A stretch of 64,000 nt of DNA from NCBI GenBank assembly GCA_023954045.1, contig JAMLIR010000005.1, positions 1-64,000 on the forward strand, written 5' to 3'. The position numbers and the translations under genes were made by a program. The stretch comes from Burkholderiaceae bacterium. Its GTDB lineage: Bacteria; Pseudomonadota; Gammaproteobacteria; Burkholderiales; Burkholderiaceae_E. This document shows positions 17,557 to 26,169 of this stretch, in pieces. The notes under the pieces are model-generated. The model was not told the DNA's origin. It saw only the letters and a list, made by a program, of their open reading frames with translations, and did not search any database. The stretch's first letter is position 1. Every line of letters starts with the position of its first letter.

Positions 17557-18933
17557 GTGGGCCGGCTGTTCTGGAAATTCTTCCTCGCGTTCTGGCTCGC
17601 GCTGCTGCTGGCAGGCGCCGCGGTGGGTTCGCTCGTCTGGCTGCACCAGCAGCGCGTGGCCCGCGAAGAGCCGGCGCTGGCGGCCGGTCCGCGGGCTGCG
17701 CTCGCGCTGCAGGCAGCGGCCGCCACGCTGCGCCACGGCGGCGTGCCCGCGCTGCGCGCGCTGCTCGGCGACGCGGCCCCGCCGTGGAGCGCGGCGGTCG
17801 TCTATGCGGTCGATCGCGACGGCAGGGATCTCCTCGGGCGCGACGTGCCGGCCGACGCGCTCGAGCGCGCGCGCGGGCTCCTCGCGCGGCCCGCGGCGCC
17901 GCGTGCGGCGCGCGCGGTGCGCTACGACGACGCGAGCGGACTGCTGCTGTTCGTGCCGTTCGCCGCCGACGACTCGATCCGACCGGCGCCCCGCCCCGCG
18001 CGGTTCGGCCGGTCGCCCGAGCCGCTGCCACCGGTGCTGCTGGGCGCGATCGGCCTGCTCGCCAGCGTCGCGTTCAGCGCGCTGCTCGCCTGGTCGCTGA
18101 CGCGACCGATCCGGCACCTGCGCCGCGCGGTCGCCTCGGTCGCCGAGGGCCGGCTCGACACCCGCGTCGCGCCTCTGATGGGGCGTCGCGCCGACGAGAT
18201 CGCCGACCTGGGCCGGGACTTCGACCAGATGGCGCAGCGACTGCAGCAACTGGTGGCTTCGCAGAGGCGCCTGCTGCACGACGTGTCGCACGAGTTGCGC
18301 TCGCCGCTGGCGCGACTGCAGGCGGCGGTCGGGCTGGCGCGCCAGGACCCCGAACGCACTGCGTCGATGCTCGAGCGCATCGAGCGCGAGGCAAACCGGC
18401 TCGACGGCTTGGTCGGCGAACTGCTCGCGCTCGCCCGGCTCGAGGCCGGCAACGCGCTGCCCCCGCTCGAGCGCGTCGACCTGGTCGAGCTGGTCGAATC
18501 GATCGTCGACGACGCGCGCTTCGAGGCGCGCGCGAGCGGGCGCGACGTCTCGTTCTCGGGCGCCGATCCGGTGATGGCGACGGCACGCGCGGAGCTGCTG
18601 CACCGGGCGTTCGAGAACGTGATCCGCAACGCGGTGAAATACACGCGCGAGGGCACCGCAGTCGAGGTACGCGTCGGCCTGCCGGGCACGCCGGTCAGCG
18701 CGGGCGCTCCCTTCGTCCTGAGCGTGGCCGATCGCGGGCCCGGCGTTCCCGACTCCGAGCTCGAGGCCATTTTCGAGCCCTTCCATCGCGCGCGCAACGG
18801 CGCCGGCGAGCGCGGCTTCGGCCTGGGCCTGGCGATCGCGCGCCGCGCGATCGAGGCGCACGGCGGGCGCGTCGCGGCGCGCAATCGCGACGGCGGCGGG
18901 CTCGTCGTCGAGATCGAAGTGCCGCGGGGCTGA
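17557..18933 (+). CDS. CpxA-like sensor histidine kinase
   Basis: A 458-residue membrane kinase. It starts at GTG 17557 with GGAGCGG upstream; homologues begin GRLFWKFFLAFW, which fits. Transmembrane segments are at about 6-28 and 150-172, enclosing a periplasmic domain of about 120 residues. HAMP (RHLRRAVASVAEGRLD), then HisKA with H245 in HDVSHELRSPL (SHELRSPL is typical of CpxA), an N box (NVIRNAVKYT), and G boxes DRGPGVP and GFGLGLAIAR. It is 14 bases after the regulator gene and would be restrained by the divergent CpxP-like protein if the E. coli model holds. Confidence 0.88.
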   Translation: MGRLFWKFFLAFWLALLLAGAAVGSLVWLHQQRVAREEPALAAGPRAALALQAAAATLRHGGVPALRALLGDAAPPWSAAVVYAVDRDGRDLLGRDVPADALERARGLLARPAAPRAARAVRYDDASGLLLFVPFAADDSIRPAPRPARFGRSPEPLPPVLLGAIGLLASVAFSALLAWSLTRPIRHLRRAVASVAEGRLDTRVAPLMGRRADEIADLGRDFDQMAQRLQQLVASQRRLLHDVSHELRSPLARLQAAVGLARQDPERTASMLERIEREANRLDGLVGELLALARLEAGNALPPLERVDLVELVESIVDDARFEARASGRDVSFSGADPVMATARAELLHRAFENVIRNAVKYTREGTAVEVRVGLPGTPVSAGAPFVLSVADRGPGVPDSELEAIFEPFHRARNGAGERGFGLGLAIARRAIEAHGGRVAARNRDGGGLVVEIEVPRG

Positions 18934-18985
18934 TCGCGCACTATCATCGGTACATCGATCACCCACGCATCGAGGCGCGCCCGAC

Positions 18986-19975
18986 ATGAAAGCCGCATTC
19001 TACGAACGCAAGGGTGCCGCCCGCGAGGTGCTGCGCGTCGGCGAGCGGCCGCTCCCCACACCCGCCACCGGAGAGGTGCGCGTTCGCATCCACGTCTCGG
19101 CCGTCAATCCGTCGGACACCAAGAGCCGCAGCGGGCTGCGCGTCAAGGAGATGCCGTTTCCTCTCGTGATACCGCACCAGGACGGCGCGGGAGTCGTCGA
19201 CGCCGTGGGCGACGGCGTCGATCCTTCGCGTGTCGGCGAGCGCGTCTGGGTCTACGAGGCCAACCTGGGCCGCCCGTTCGGCACCGCCGCGCAGTACACG
19301 ACGGTCCCGGCGCACAAGGCCGTGCCGCTGCCCGATCGGGTCGGCTTCGACGCCGGCGCATGCCTGGGCATTCCGGCGATGACCGCGCATCGCTGCGTGT
19401 TCGCCGACGGCCCGGTGGCGGGCCGGACGGTGCTGGTGCAGGGCGGCGCCGGCGCCGTCGGCTACTACGCAGTGCAGATGGCGAAGCTGGGTGGTGCCCG
19501 CGTGATCGCCACCGTGAGCCGCGACGCCCAGGCCGAGCGTGCGCGCGAGGCGGGCACCGACGAGGTCGTCAACTATCGCACCGAGGACGTGGTCGCGCGG
19601 GTTCGCGCGCTGTGCGGCGCCCAGGCACCCCTGGACCGCGTCGTCGAGGTCGCGTTCGGTGCCAACCTGCGCACCGACATCGACCTGCTGCGCCCCGGCG
19701 CCGTCATCGCCACTTACGCGTCGGACGCCGCCCCCGAGCCGGCCGTGCCGTTCTGGCCCCTGCTGTCGAAGGACCTCACCGTGCGCTTCGTGCTGGTCTA
19801 CGCGATGCCGGACGACGCGCACGCACAGGCGGCGCGCTGGATCGGCGAGGCGTTGGCGCGCGACCAGTTGCGCCACCAGGTGTTCCGGCACTTCGCGCTC
19901 GACGACGTCGCAGCGGCGCACGAAGCGACCGAATCGATGTCGAACGTCGGCAAGGTGCTCGTCGACGTCGACTGA
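18986..19975 (+). CDS. NADPH:quinone oxidoreductase-like MDR protein
   Basis: A 329-residue zinc-independent medium-chain dehydrogenase/reductase of the quinone oxidoreductase type. The catalytic N-terminal domain has SAVNPSDTKSRSG. The Rossmann domain carries VLVQGGAGAVGYYAVQMAKLGGARVIATVSR, the AXXGXXG-style nucleotide loop of this subgroup. No catalytic-zinc Cys/His set is visible. It likely reduces quinones or reactive enones with NADPH; the substrate is unknown. ATG 18986, with its own short leader after the kinase gene, from which it is separated by 52 bases. The convergent MFS gene ends nine bases after its stop. Confidence 0.85.
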   Translation: MKAAFYERKGAAREVLRVGERPLPTPATGEVRVRIHVSAVNPSDTKSRSGLRVKEMPFPLVIPHQDGAGVVDAVGDGVDPSRVGERVWVYEANLGRPFGTAAQYTTVPAHKAVPLPDRVGFDAGACLGIPAMTAHRCVFADGPVAGRTVLVQGGAGAVGYYAVQMAKLGGARVIATVSRDAQAERAREAGTDEVVNYRTEDVVARVRALCGAQAPLDRVVEVAFGANLRTDIDLLRPGAVIATYASDAAPEPAVPFWPLLSKDLTVRFVLVYAMPDDAHAQAARWIGEALARDQLRHQVFRHFALDDVAAAHEATESMSNVGKVLVDVD

Positions 19976-19984
19976 GGCGCGCGA

Positions 19985-21304
19985 TCAGGCGAGCGCCGCC
20001 GGGCGCAGCGCCGGCCGGCGGCGCAGCCGGCCGAGCAGCCACAGCACGATCGAAACGTTCAGCAGGTTCCAGGCGATGCCGTTGACGAAGGCGGCGTCGT
20101 ACGAGCCGGTGAGGTCGAAGATCGCGCCCGACAGCCAGCCGCCGAGCGCCATGCCGAACAGCGTCGCCGTCAGGACGGTGCCGACGCGCATCGCGGCGTC
20201 CTGCGGCGAGAAGTACTCGCGGACGATGATCGCGTACGACGGCACGATGCCGCCCTGGAACAGGCCGAACAGCGCCGAGATCACGTACAGCGACGCGAGC
20301 GAATCGAAGGGCAGGAACAGCAGCAGCGCGACGCCCTGCAGCGCCGAGCCGAGCAGCAGCGTGCGCAGCCCGCCGATGCGGTCGCAGATGATTCCCGAGA
20401 CCAGCCGGCTGACGATGCCGAAGCCGAACATCAGCGACAGCATCTGCGCCCCGCGCGCGGGCCCGTAGCCGAGGTCGCCGCAGTAGGCCACGATGTGGAC
20501 CTGCGGCATCGACATCGCCACACAGCACGCAACGCCGGCAATGCACAGCAGCGTCTGCAACGCGGCGGGCGACAGGCCGAGGGCGGTGCGTGTGCTCGCC
20601 GGGCCTGGGCCCGCCGCGGGTGACGGCACGATGGCCGCCGGACCGGCGGAGACGGCGTCCGGCGTCGTCGTCGGCACCCGTGCATCCGCGGCGCGCGCCG
20701 GCGACGGCGCACCGCGCAGCGTGGCGGGCGTGCGCTGCCGCAGCAACAGCGCGAGCGGCAACATCGTCGCCAGGCAGAACACGCCGATGCCAAGGTAGGT
20801 CTGGCGCCAGCCCACGGTGCCGACGAAGTGCTCGACGACCGGCGGCCAGATCGTGCCCGCCAGGTAATTGCCGCTGGCGCAGATCGCCACCGCGATGCCG
20901 CGCCGGCGCACGAACCAGAACGAGATGTCGGCGACCAGCGGGCTGAACGTCGCGGAGCTGCCGAGCATCCCGATCAACACGCCGTGCGCGATCGCGAACG
21001 CGGTCAGGCTCTGCGCAGACGCCACGGCGAAGCAGCCGAGCGCGAGCGACACGGCACCGATCGTCACCGGCACCGCGACGCCGAAGCGATCGGTGAGCCG
21101 CCCCATCAGGATGCCGCCCAGGCCGAAGCCGATCAGCGTCGCCATGTACGGCAGCGACGCGCCGCCCCGGGCGACGCCGAACTCTGCCTGCACTGCGGGC
21201 AGCACGACGACGACGACGTACATCCCGCAGCCGCCGATCGTCGACAACGCGAGGCTGATCCACAGCCGGAACCAGGCGTAGCGGGAATCGGGGTCGTGGG
21301 TCAT
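19985..21304 (-). CDS. MFS transporter
   Basis: A 439-residue inner-membrane transporter with about 12 hydrophobic segments. The segment-2/3 loop has GRLTDRFG, the major facilitator signature, and the equivalent loop in the second half is GIICDRIGGLRT. A long cytoplasmic loop near residues 190-235 is Ala/Pro-rich. The overall look resembles the oxalate/formate and monocarboxylate (OFA/UMF1-like) subgroups, but the substrate cannot be assigned. ATG 21304 follows a short leader and has GTCCCTCGATG context without a strong ribosome-binding site. It is convergent with the quinone oxidoreductase gene. Confidence 0.85.
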   Translation of the reverse strand: MTHDPDSRYAWFRLWISLALSTIGGCGMYVVVVVLPAVQAEFGVARGGASLPYMATLIGFGLGGILMGRLTDRFGVAVPVTIGAVSLALGCFAVASAQSLTAFAIAHGVLIGMLGSSATFSPLVADISFWFVRRRGIAVAICASGNYLAGTIWPPVVEHFVGTVGWRQTYLGIGVFCLATMLPLALLLRQRTPATLRGAPSPARAADARVPTTTPDAVSAGPAAIVPSPAAGPGPASTRTALGLSPAALQTLLCIAGVACCVAMSMPQVHIVAYCGDLGYGPARGAQMLSLMFGFGIVSRLVSGIICDRIGGLRTLLLGSALQGVALLLFLPFDSLASLYVISALFGLFQGGIVPSYAIIVREYFSPQDAAMRVGTVLTATLFGMALGGWLSGAIFDLTGSYDAAFVNGIAWNLLNVSIVLWLLGRLRRRPALRPAALA

Positions 21305-21366
21305 CGAGGGACTGTCCGTCGCGGCGGGGCGGCGGACAGTCTATCGCGCCGGGCGGCGCCGACGCC

Positions 21367-22245
21367 TCAGCGCAGCGTCGACAGGAACTGCCACAGCGCG
21401 GCCAGCTCGATGTCGTTCATCTTCCGGTACACCGACACCGGCATCGGCGCGCGCAGCGCGTGGCCGTCGAGCGCCGAGCGGCCATCGCGCATCGTCCGCA
21501 CGAAGCCGGCGAGATCCCAGCGCGAATCGGCACCCAGCCGGATCGGCGCGGCCGCGGCCCAGTCGGGCGGGGCACCGGGAATCGGCCCGCCGCGGAACTC
21601 GCCCCCGTGGCAGCCGCTGCACGAGGCCGACGCCAGGTAACGGCCGAACGCCGCGGTCGGCGCCTCGTGCGGCTTGTCGTCGAACCCGCGCGACGGGTCG
21701 ATCGTCTCGGCCGGCAGCAGCGTCGGGAACCTGCCGAGCGCGTAGAGCAGGCGCGGCAGCGGGCCGACCTCGACCGGCGGCGTGCTGCGCTCGACGGCAG
21801 GCAGGCTGCGCAGGTAGGCGATCAACGCGGCGAGATCATCGCGCGCGAGATGCTGGTATTCATGCGCGGGCATGATCACCAGCGCCCTGCCGTCGGGCCG
21901 CAGGCCGGTGCGGATCGCGGCGGCGATCTCGCCGTCGCTCCACTTGCCCAGGCCGGCCGGCGTGAGGTTCGGCCCGTAGACCTTGCCGACGACCGGATCG
22001 TCGACCACCCGCGCGCCGCCGAGGTCCTTGCCGTGGCAATCCGGGCAGCCGTTGCGCACGCGCACGATCCGCTCGCCGACGCCGATCGGCGAGTCGCGCA
22101 CCTCCCGGGCGATGTCGATCGACGGCGGCGAGTGGCGCCGCGCAAGCGCCTCGTCGGTCACCTTCCAGGCCCACAGCAGCGTCGCCGCTGCGGCCACGAC
22201 GGCCAGCGCCACGATCGCCCCGAGCAGCTTCAGAACCCGTTTCAT
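21367..22245 (-). CDS. Dihaem c-type cytochrome
   Basis: A 292-residue exported cytochrome c. The N-terminal anchor is LLGAIVALAVVAAAATLLWAW. Haem-binding sites are CPDCH (67-71) and CSGCH (210-214); likely distal methionine regions are IMPAHEYQ near 125 and MPVSVYRKM near 270. The two-domain plan suits a small electron-transfer cytochrome, of the kind that feeds membrane dehydrogenases or oxidases. ATG 22245 with AGGGGGCGC upstream. It lies alone between the MFS gene and the helicase gene, so its partner is not indicated by context. Confidence 0.87.
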   Translation of the reverse strand: MKRVLKLLGAIVALAVVAAAATLLWAWKVTDEALARRHSPPSIDIAREVRDSPIGVGERIVRVRNGCPDCHGKDLGGARVVDDPVVGKVYGPNLTPAGLGKWSDGEIAAAIRTGLRPDGRALVIMPAHEYQHLARDDLAALIAYLRSLPAVERSTPPVEVGPLPRLLYALGRFPTLLPAETIDPSRGFDDKPHEAPTAAFGRYLASASCSGCHGGEFRGGPIPGAPPDWAAAAPIRLGADSRWDLAGFVRTMRDGRSALDGHALRAPMPVSVYRKMNDIELAALWQFLSTLR

Positions 22246-22326
22246 CTGCGCCCCCTCCGCAAAACCCTGTTCGAGGGCTCTCAGGCTATGCCCGGGTCGG
22301 GCGCCCCGCAATGGCTCGCAGGATCA

Positions 22327-22342
22327 TGGCTCCATCGAGCCA
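22327..22342 (-). terminator. Short hairpin downstream of the helicase gene
   Basis: TGGCTC (22327-22332) and GAGCCA (22337-22342) form a 6-bp stem with a 4-base loop, just past the helicase stop on the minus strand. No T-run follows, so terminator function is doubtful. Confidence 0.25.
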
Positions 22343-22349
22343 CGGCCGA

Positions 22350-24476
22350 TCACCACATCTGCCGGATCCGCGCGGCGACGTCGACTTTCGGCGCGGCGGC
22401 GGCGGCGGCGCCCGGCTGGTCCGGGCCGGGCGCGGGCGGCGCGCCCACCCGGTCGAAGCGCTCGACCAGCGCGTCGGTGAGGAACCGGCTGCGCGCGCCG
22501 TGCACGTAGGCGTCGCCGTAGCGCGGCTGCTGCGTGACGAAGTAGCGCTGCGGCTCGAGCAGGTACAGCGCGTCGCGTGCCCGCGTCACGGCCACGTAGA
22601 GCAGCCTGCGCTCCTCGTCGATCGACTCGGCGCGGCCGGTCGCGTACTCGTTCGGGAAGTTGCCGTCGTTGACGTTGATGACGAAGACCGCGTCCCACTC
22701 CTGCCCCTTCGCCGAATGAACGGTCGACAGCACCAGGTAGTCCTCGTCGCGCAGCGGGTCGCCGGCGAGGTCGCCGCTCGCCTGCGGCGGATCGAGGGTC
22801 AGCTCGGTCAGGAAGCGCTCGCGCGTGCCGAACTGCGCGGCGATCGACTGCAGCATGTCGAGGTCGGCGGCGCGCACCGCGGCATCGTCGTGCCGGCGCT
22901 CGAGCAGCGGCTGGTACCAGCGGCGCACCGGCTCGAGCTGCGCGGGCCAGCGCGCCGACGGGTCCAGCAGCCCCGCCATCACCGCGACGAAGCCGTCCCA
23001 CTCCTCGCGCGCCGCGGCCGGGGCCGCGAAGCCGCGCAGCGCCTCGAGCAGGCGCGAAGGCGCGCCGCCGATCGCGTCGAGGCAACGCTGCGCGGTGGCC
23101 GGCCCGATCCCGCTCATCAACTGCAGCGCGCGAAAGCCGGCGATCGCGTTGCGCGGGTTCTCGGCCCAGCGCAGCACCGACAGCAGGTCCTTGATGTGCG
23201 CGGCCTCGAGGAACTTCAATCCGCCGTGCTTGACGAACGGGACGTTGCGCCGCGCGAGCTCGATCTCCAGCGCCGCGCTGTGGTGCGAACTGCGGAACAG
23301 CACGACCTGCCGTTTCAGCGGCACCGCCGCCTCGCGGTGGCGAAGCACCGCGTCGACGACCCAGTCGGCCTGCGCGCGATCGTCGACGACGGTGACGAGC
23401 TGCGGGCGCGCGCCGCCGCCGCGGCTCGCGCGCAGCGTCTTCGGGTGCTGCCGCGCCGCCTGCGCGATCAGCGCGTTGGCGGCGTCGAGCACCGGCTGCA
23501 CCGACCGATAGTTGGTCTCGAGCGTGATGCGCTGCGCCGGCGGCTCGAATTTCGCCGGGAAATCGAGGATGTTGCCGACGTCGGCCGCGCGGAATGCGTA
23601 GATCGACTGCGCGTCGTCGCCGACCACCGCCAGTCCGCGGCCGCCGGGCTTCATCGCCAGCAGGATCTGCGCCTGCAGCGCATTGGTGTCCTGGTACTCG
23701 TCGACCAGCACGTGATCGAAGCGCGCGCCGACCTCGGCGGCCAGCGCCGGATCCGACATCGCCGCGTGCCACCACAGCAGCAGGTCGTCGTAGTCGAGCA
23801 CGCCGTTGGCCTGCTTGCGCTCGACGTAACCACGGAACAGCGCCGACAGTTCGTCGCGCCATTCGGCGCACCACGGGAACACCTCGTGCAGCACGCGTTC
23901 GAGCGGCCAGCCGCTGTTGACCCGCTGCGAATAGATCGCCAGGCACGTGTCCTTGCGCGGGAAGCGCTGGCGCGTCGACGACAGGCCGAGCTCGTGGCGC
24001 ACCACGTCGACGAGGTCGGCCGCGTCGCCGCGGTCGAGGATGCCGAACGACGCTTCGAGCCCGACGCGGTCGGCGTACTCGCGCAGCAGGCGCGCACCGA
24101 TCGAGTGGAAGGTGCCAGCCCACGGCAGGCGAACCGGGCCGGGGCGCGCCGCGGCCACCAGCCGCTCGGCGCGCCGGGTCATCTCCTGCACGGCGCGCCG
24201 GCTGAAGGTGAGCAGCAGGATCCGCATCGGGTCCACGCCCTGCACCACCAGGTGCGCGACCCGATGCGCGAGCGTGGCCGTCTTGCCGGTGCCGGCTCCC
24301 GCGACGATCAGCAGCGGCGGCGAGTCGAAGCGGCCGTCGGGTCCCCGCTCGCCGAAGCCGGCGGCGGCGCGCTGCTCGGGATTCAGCCCGTCGAGCGGGT
24401 CGGGGCGAGGAACGGCGCGCCGGCTCGTGCCGGACGGGGCAGCAGCGGCGAGTGGCGCAATGGCATCGGCGGGCAT
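22350..24476 (-). CDS. UvrD/PcrA-family ATP-dependent DNA helicase
   Basis: A 708-residue superfamily 1A helicase. Motifs seen in order: Walker A VAGAGTGKTATL near residue 60; motif Ia LLTFSRRAVQEMTRRA; motif II VDEYQDTNALQ near 240; motif III VVGDDAQSIYAFR; motif IV region LETNYRSVQPVL; motif V LSTVHSAKGQEWDAVFV; motif VI EERRLLYVAVTRARD. All are intact, so it should be an active 3'-5' helicase for repair or replication. It differs from classic UvrD in its long 2B region and its Pro/Ala-rich C-terminus, and is close to the group annotated as ATP-dependent helicase beside ordinary UvrD. ATG 24476. Confidence 0.9.
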   Translation of the reverse strand: MPADAIAPLAAAAPSGTSRRAVPRPDPLDGLNPEQRAAAGFGERGPDGRFDSPPLLIVAGAGTGKTATLAHRVAHLVVQGVDPMRILLLTFSRRAVQEMTRRAERLVAAARPGPVRLPWAGTFHSIGARLLREYADRVGLEASFGILDRGDAADLVDVVRHELGLSSTRQRFPRKDTCLAIYSQRVNSGWPLERVLHEVFPWCAEWRDELSALFRGYVERKQANGVLDYDDLLLWWHAAMSDPALAAEVGARFDHVLVDEYQDTNALQAQILLAMKPGGRGLAVVGDDAQSIYAFRAADVGNILDFPAKFEPPAQRITLETNYRSVQPVLDAANALIAQAARQHPKTLRASRGGGARPQLVTVVDDRAQADWVVDAVLRHREAAVPLKRQVVLFRSSHHSAALEIELARRNVPFVKHGGLKFLEAAHIKDLLSVLRWAENPRNAIAGFRALQLMSGIGPATAQRCLDAIGGAPSRLLEALRGFAAPAAAREEWDGFVAVMAGLLDPSARWPAQLEPVRRWYQPLLERRHDDAAVRAADLDMLQSIAAQFGTRERFLTELTLDPPQASGDLAGDPLRDEDYLVLSTVHSAKGQEWDAVFVINVNDGNFPNEYATGRAESIDEERRLLYVAVTRARDALYLLEPQRYFVTQQPRYGDAYVHGARSRFLTDALVERFDRVGAPPAPGPDQPGAAAAAAPKVDVAARIRQMW

Positions 24477-24513
24477 GCCCGCGAGTTTAGAGGATTCGCT
24501 GGATATCCATCCA

Positions 24514-25155
24514 CTACCAGCGCAACAGCGTCGGGCCGAGCAATGCGCCGACGGCCGCCGGGATCAGGATCCCGAGCACGTACCAGGTCGCGAGGAACGG
24601 GGCGGCCATCTCGGGGCAATGAAGCGTGTAGACGACGGCGGCGACCGCGCCGGCCAGCAGGCCGGAGACGGCCCCCGCGAGGCGCAGGCGCGTCGGCGCG
24701 AGGCCTTTCATCGCCCACATCGCGGTGGCCCAGGTCGGCACCGACAGCACCGAGATGTTCAGCGGGCAGGTCGCCCAGGTCTGGCCGAAGACCAGGCCCG
24801 CGCGATCGGCCGGCTCGGCCGCGAGCAGGACCGCGCCGGCCAGAGCCCAGATCGCCAGCAGCGGCGCGGCCATCCCGATCGGCGCCCCGCCGAGCGCGAC
24901 GCCGGGCTGCGAAAGCCGCAGCGCCGCCACCACGCTGGCTGCGGCCAGCGCGGCCACGAAACCGAACTTCATCCAGAACATCGGCAAGCCGGCCGCCTGC
25001 GCGAGGTCGTCGCGCACGCCGAGCAGGATCGCCATCAGCAGCGAGGCGCCGAGTGCGCCCCATCCGATCGCCAGTGCGAAGCGGCGCCGCGCCGCCGACG
25101 GCTCGACGTCTGCTGCGCCGGTCGCGAGCATCGTCACGAGGTCGTCGGTTTTCAT
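24514..25155 (-). CDS. NrsF/DUF1109-family anti-sigma factor
   Basis: A 213-residue membrane protein with about six transmembrane segments and a short cytoplasmic N-terminus ([19 protein letters not shown]). The family signature [17 protein letters not shown] sits near residue 180, together with a second conserved Cys in the ATCPLN loop. DUF1109/NrsF proteins are membrane anti-sigma factors of ECF sigma F-type regulators; conserved cysteines are thought to sense metals or oxidants in Caulobacter. ATG 25155 overlaps the sigma gene by four bases (ATGA), the normal arrangement. The pair is therefore a complete ECF/anti-sigma module. Confidence 0.88.
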   Translation of the reverse strand: MKTDDLVTMLATGAADVEPSAARRRFALAIGWGALGASLLMAILLGVRDDLAQAAGLPMFWMKFGFVAALAAASVVAALRLSQPGVALGGAPIGMAAPLLAIWALAGAVLLAAEPADRAGLVFGQTWATCPLNISVLSVPTWATAMWAMKGLAPTRLRLAGAVSGLLAGAVAAVVYTLHCPEMAAPFLATWYVLGILIPAAVGALLGPTLLRW

Positions 25156-25724
25156 CGCGTGCCCCGGATCATCGCCGCGAGGGCCTTCAGCCCCCGATGC
25201 ACGCCGATCTTCACCGCCGAAACCGACAGGCCGGTCAGCCGCGCGGTCTCGAGCACCGACAGGCCTTCGATCTTCACGTGCAGGATCGGCAGGCGTTGGC
25301 GATCGGGGAGCGCCTGCAGCAGCTTCGCGAGGTCGCGGCGCGCCTCGCTCGCTTCGGCGTCGCTCGCGGCGAGCACCTCGTCGGCGTCGTCGAGGGAATC
25401 GGTCTGCGCATCGCCGCGGGCGCGTCGACGCAGCAGGTCGACGAGCTTGTAGCGCGCAATCGCGTGAACCCACGCGGTCAGCGGCTGGTCCGGGTCGTAG
25501 GTGTGCCGCTGGTTGTGTACCGCGAGCAGGGTTTCCTGCACCAGATCCTCCACTTCGTCCGGCAGCCTGCCCAGGCGCCTGCGGAAATAGGCCCGCAGGT
25601 GCGCACCGAGCGCCTTCAGGAACGCGTGGTAGGCGGCGGAATCGCCGCCCTGCCCGCGTACCAGCGCTTCGCGCAGGCGTTCCTCGGTCGCGTTCGCCGG
25701 GCCTCCCATGCCAGTTCGTTGCAT
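25152..25724 (-). CDS. ECF RNA polymerase sigma factor (sigma F/ECF16-like)
   Basis: A sigma-70 family ECF factor, 190 residues from ATG 25724 or 185 from ATG 25709. Region 2 shows [41 protein letters not shown]; region 4 shows [44 protein letters not shown]. The downstream overlapping gene is its DUF1109 anti-sigma factor. A GTAACC-N16-CGAA element at 25740-25715 overlaps the 5' end: if it is the gene's promoter, transcription would begin close to ATG 25709, giving a leaderless or near-leaderless message and making 25709 the true start. No Shine-Dalgarno sequence is seen for either ATG, which agrees with that reading. Confidence 0.88.
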   Translation of the reverse strand: MQRTGMGGPANATEERLREALVRGQGGDSAAYHAFLKALGAHLRAYFRRRLGRLPDEVEDLVQETLLAVHNQRHTYDPDQPLTAWVHAIARYKLVDLLRRRARGDAQTDSLDDADEVLAASDAEASEARRDLAKLLQALPDRQRLPILHVKIEGLSVLETARLTGLSVSAVKIGVHRGLKALAAMIRGTR

Positions 25725-25740
25725 TGCCGCGTTCGGTTAC
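25715..25740 (-). promoter_or_regulatory. ECF-type promoter, autoregulatory (GTAACC-N16-CGAA)
   Basis: On the minus strand GTAACC (25740-25735) and CGAA (25718-25715) are separated by exactly 16 bases. This equals the motif I recall for Caulobacter sigma F, whose anti-sigma factor is NrsF, the same family as the neighbour here. It would start the sigma/anti-sigma operon near 25709. Confidence 0.7.
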
Positions 25741-25823
25741 AGCCCGGTCGTTCGGGGGTACGGCGGCGCGAATCCGGCCGCGAGCGCGCTGCGTTCGACC
25801 TGAAGCATATCGCGCGACCGGCC

Positions 25824-25849
25824 GTAACCGGCGACGCGTTCGCATCGAA
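25824..25849 (+). promoter_or_regulatory. Second ECF-type promoter, divergent (GTAACC-N16-CGAA)
   Basis: On the plus strand GTAACC (25824-25829) and CGAA (25846-25849) are separated by exactly 16 bases, an identical match to the element 84 bases away on the other strand. No credible gene starts just downstream: only a 29-codon frame from GTG 25851 and then an antisense EamA remnant. Either a small RNA or tiny peptide is made, or the original target has been lost. Confidence 0.65.
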
Positions 25850-25893
25850 CGTGCCTGCGGACCCGCCGATTCGCAAGCCCTCGCGGCGCGGCG

Positions 25894-26052
25894 CAGCCCA
25901 CCTGCGAGCGCGATCCCCAGCCGAAGCGCGGTCAGCGTGAGCGGCGGGAGCGACGGCAACAGTCGCACGAACACGCCGGTGAGCCCCCAGACCAACGCGG
26001 TCAGCCCGGCGGTGGCCAGCGCGCCGACGTCGAAAGCCGCGGTGCGGCTCAC
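25894..26052 (-). pseudogene. Remnant of an EamA/DMT-family transporter (first 53 codons)
   Basis: From 26052 the minus strand encodes an EamA-type N-terminus: two hydrophobic helices with LTALVWGLTGVFVRLLPSL and PLTLTALRLGIALAGG. After about residue 53 the similarity stops and the frame continues as low-complexity Arg/Ala sequence. EamA transporters are normally near 300 residues, so this is a 5' fragment. The gene-free stretch 25741-26169 therefore holds two divergent ECF promoters, this remnant, and about 150 bases (25741-25893) in which I see nothing coding. The break suggests a deletion that joined the remnant to the sigma-factor region. Confidence 0.6.
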
Positions 26053-26169
26053 GTGAGTTCCCAGGGGCGTCGTGGATGGATGCGGGGTTTGAAAGGCGGC
26101 GGCGGCACCGGGTCAAGCCCGGCGGGGCCGAATCCGGGATCCGACCCGCCCCCGTGAGACGATTGCGCA

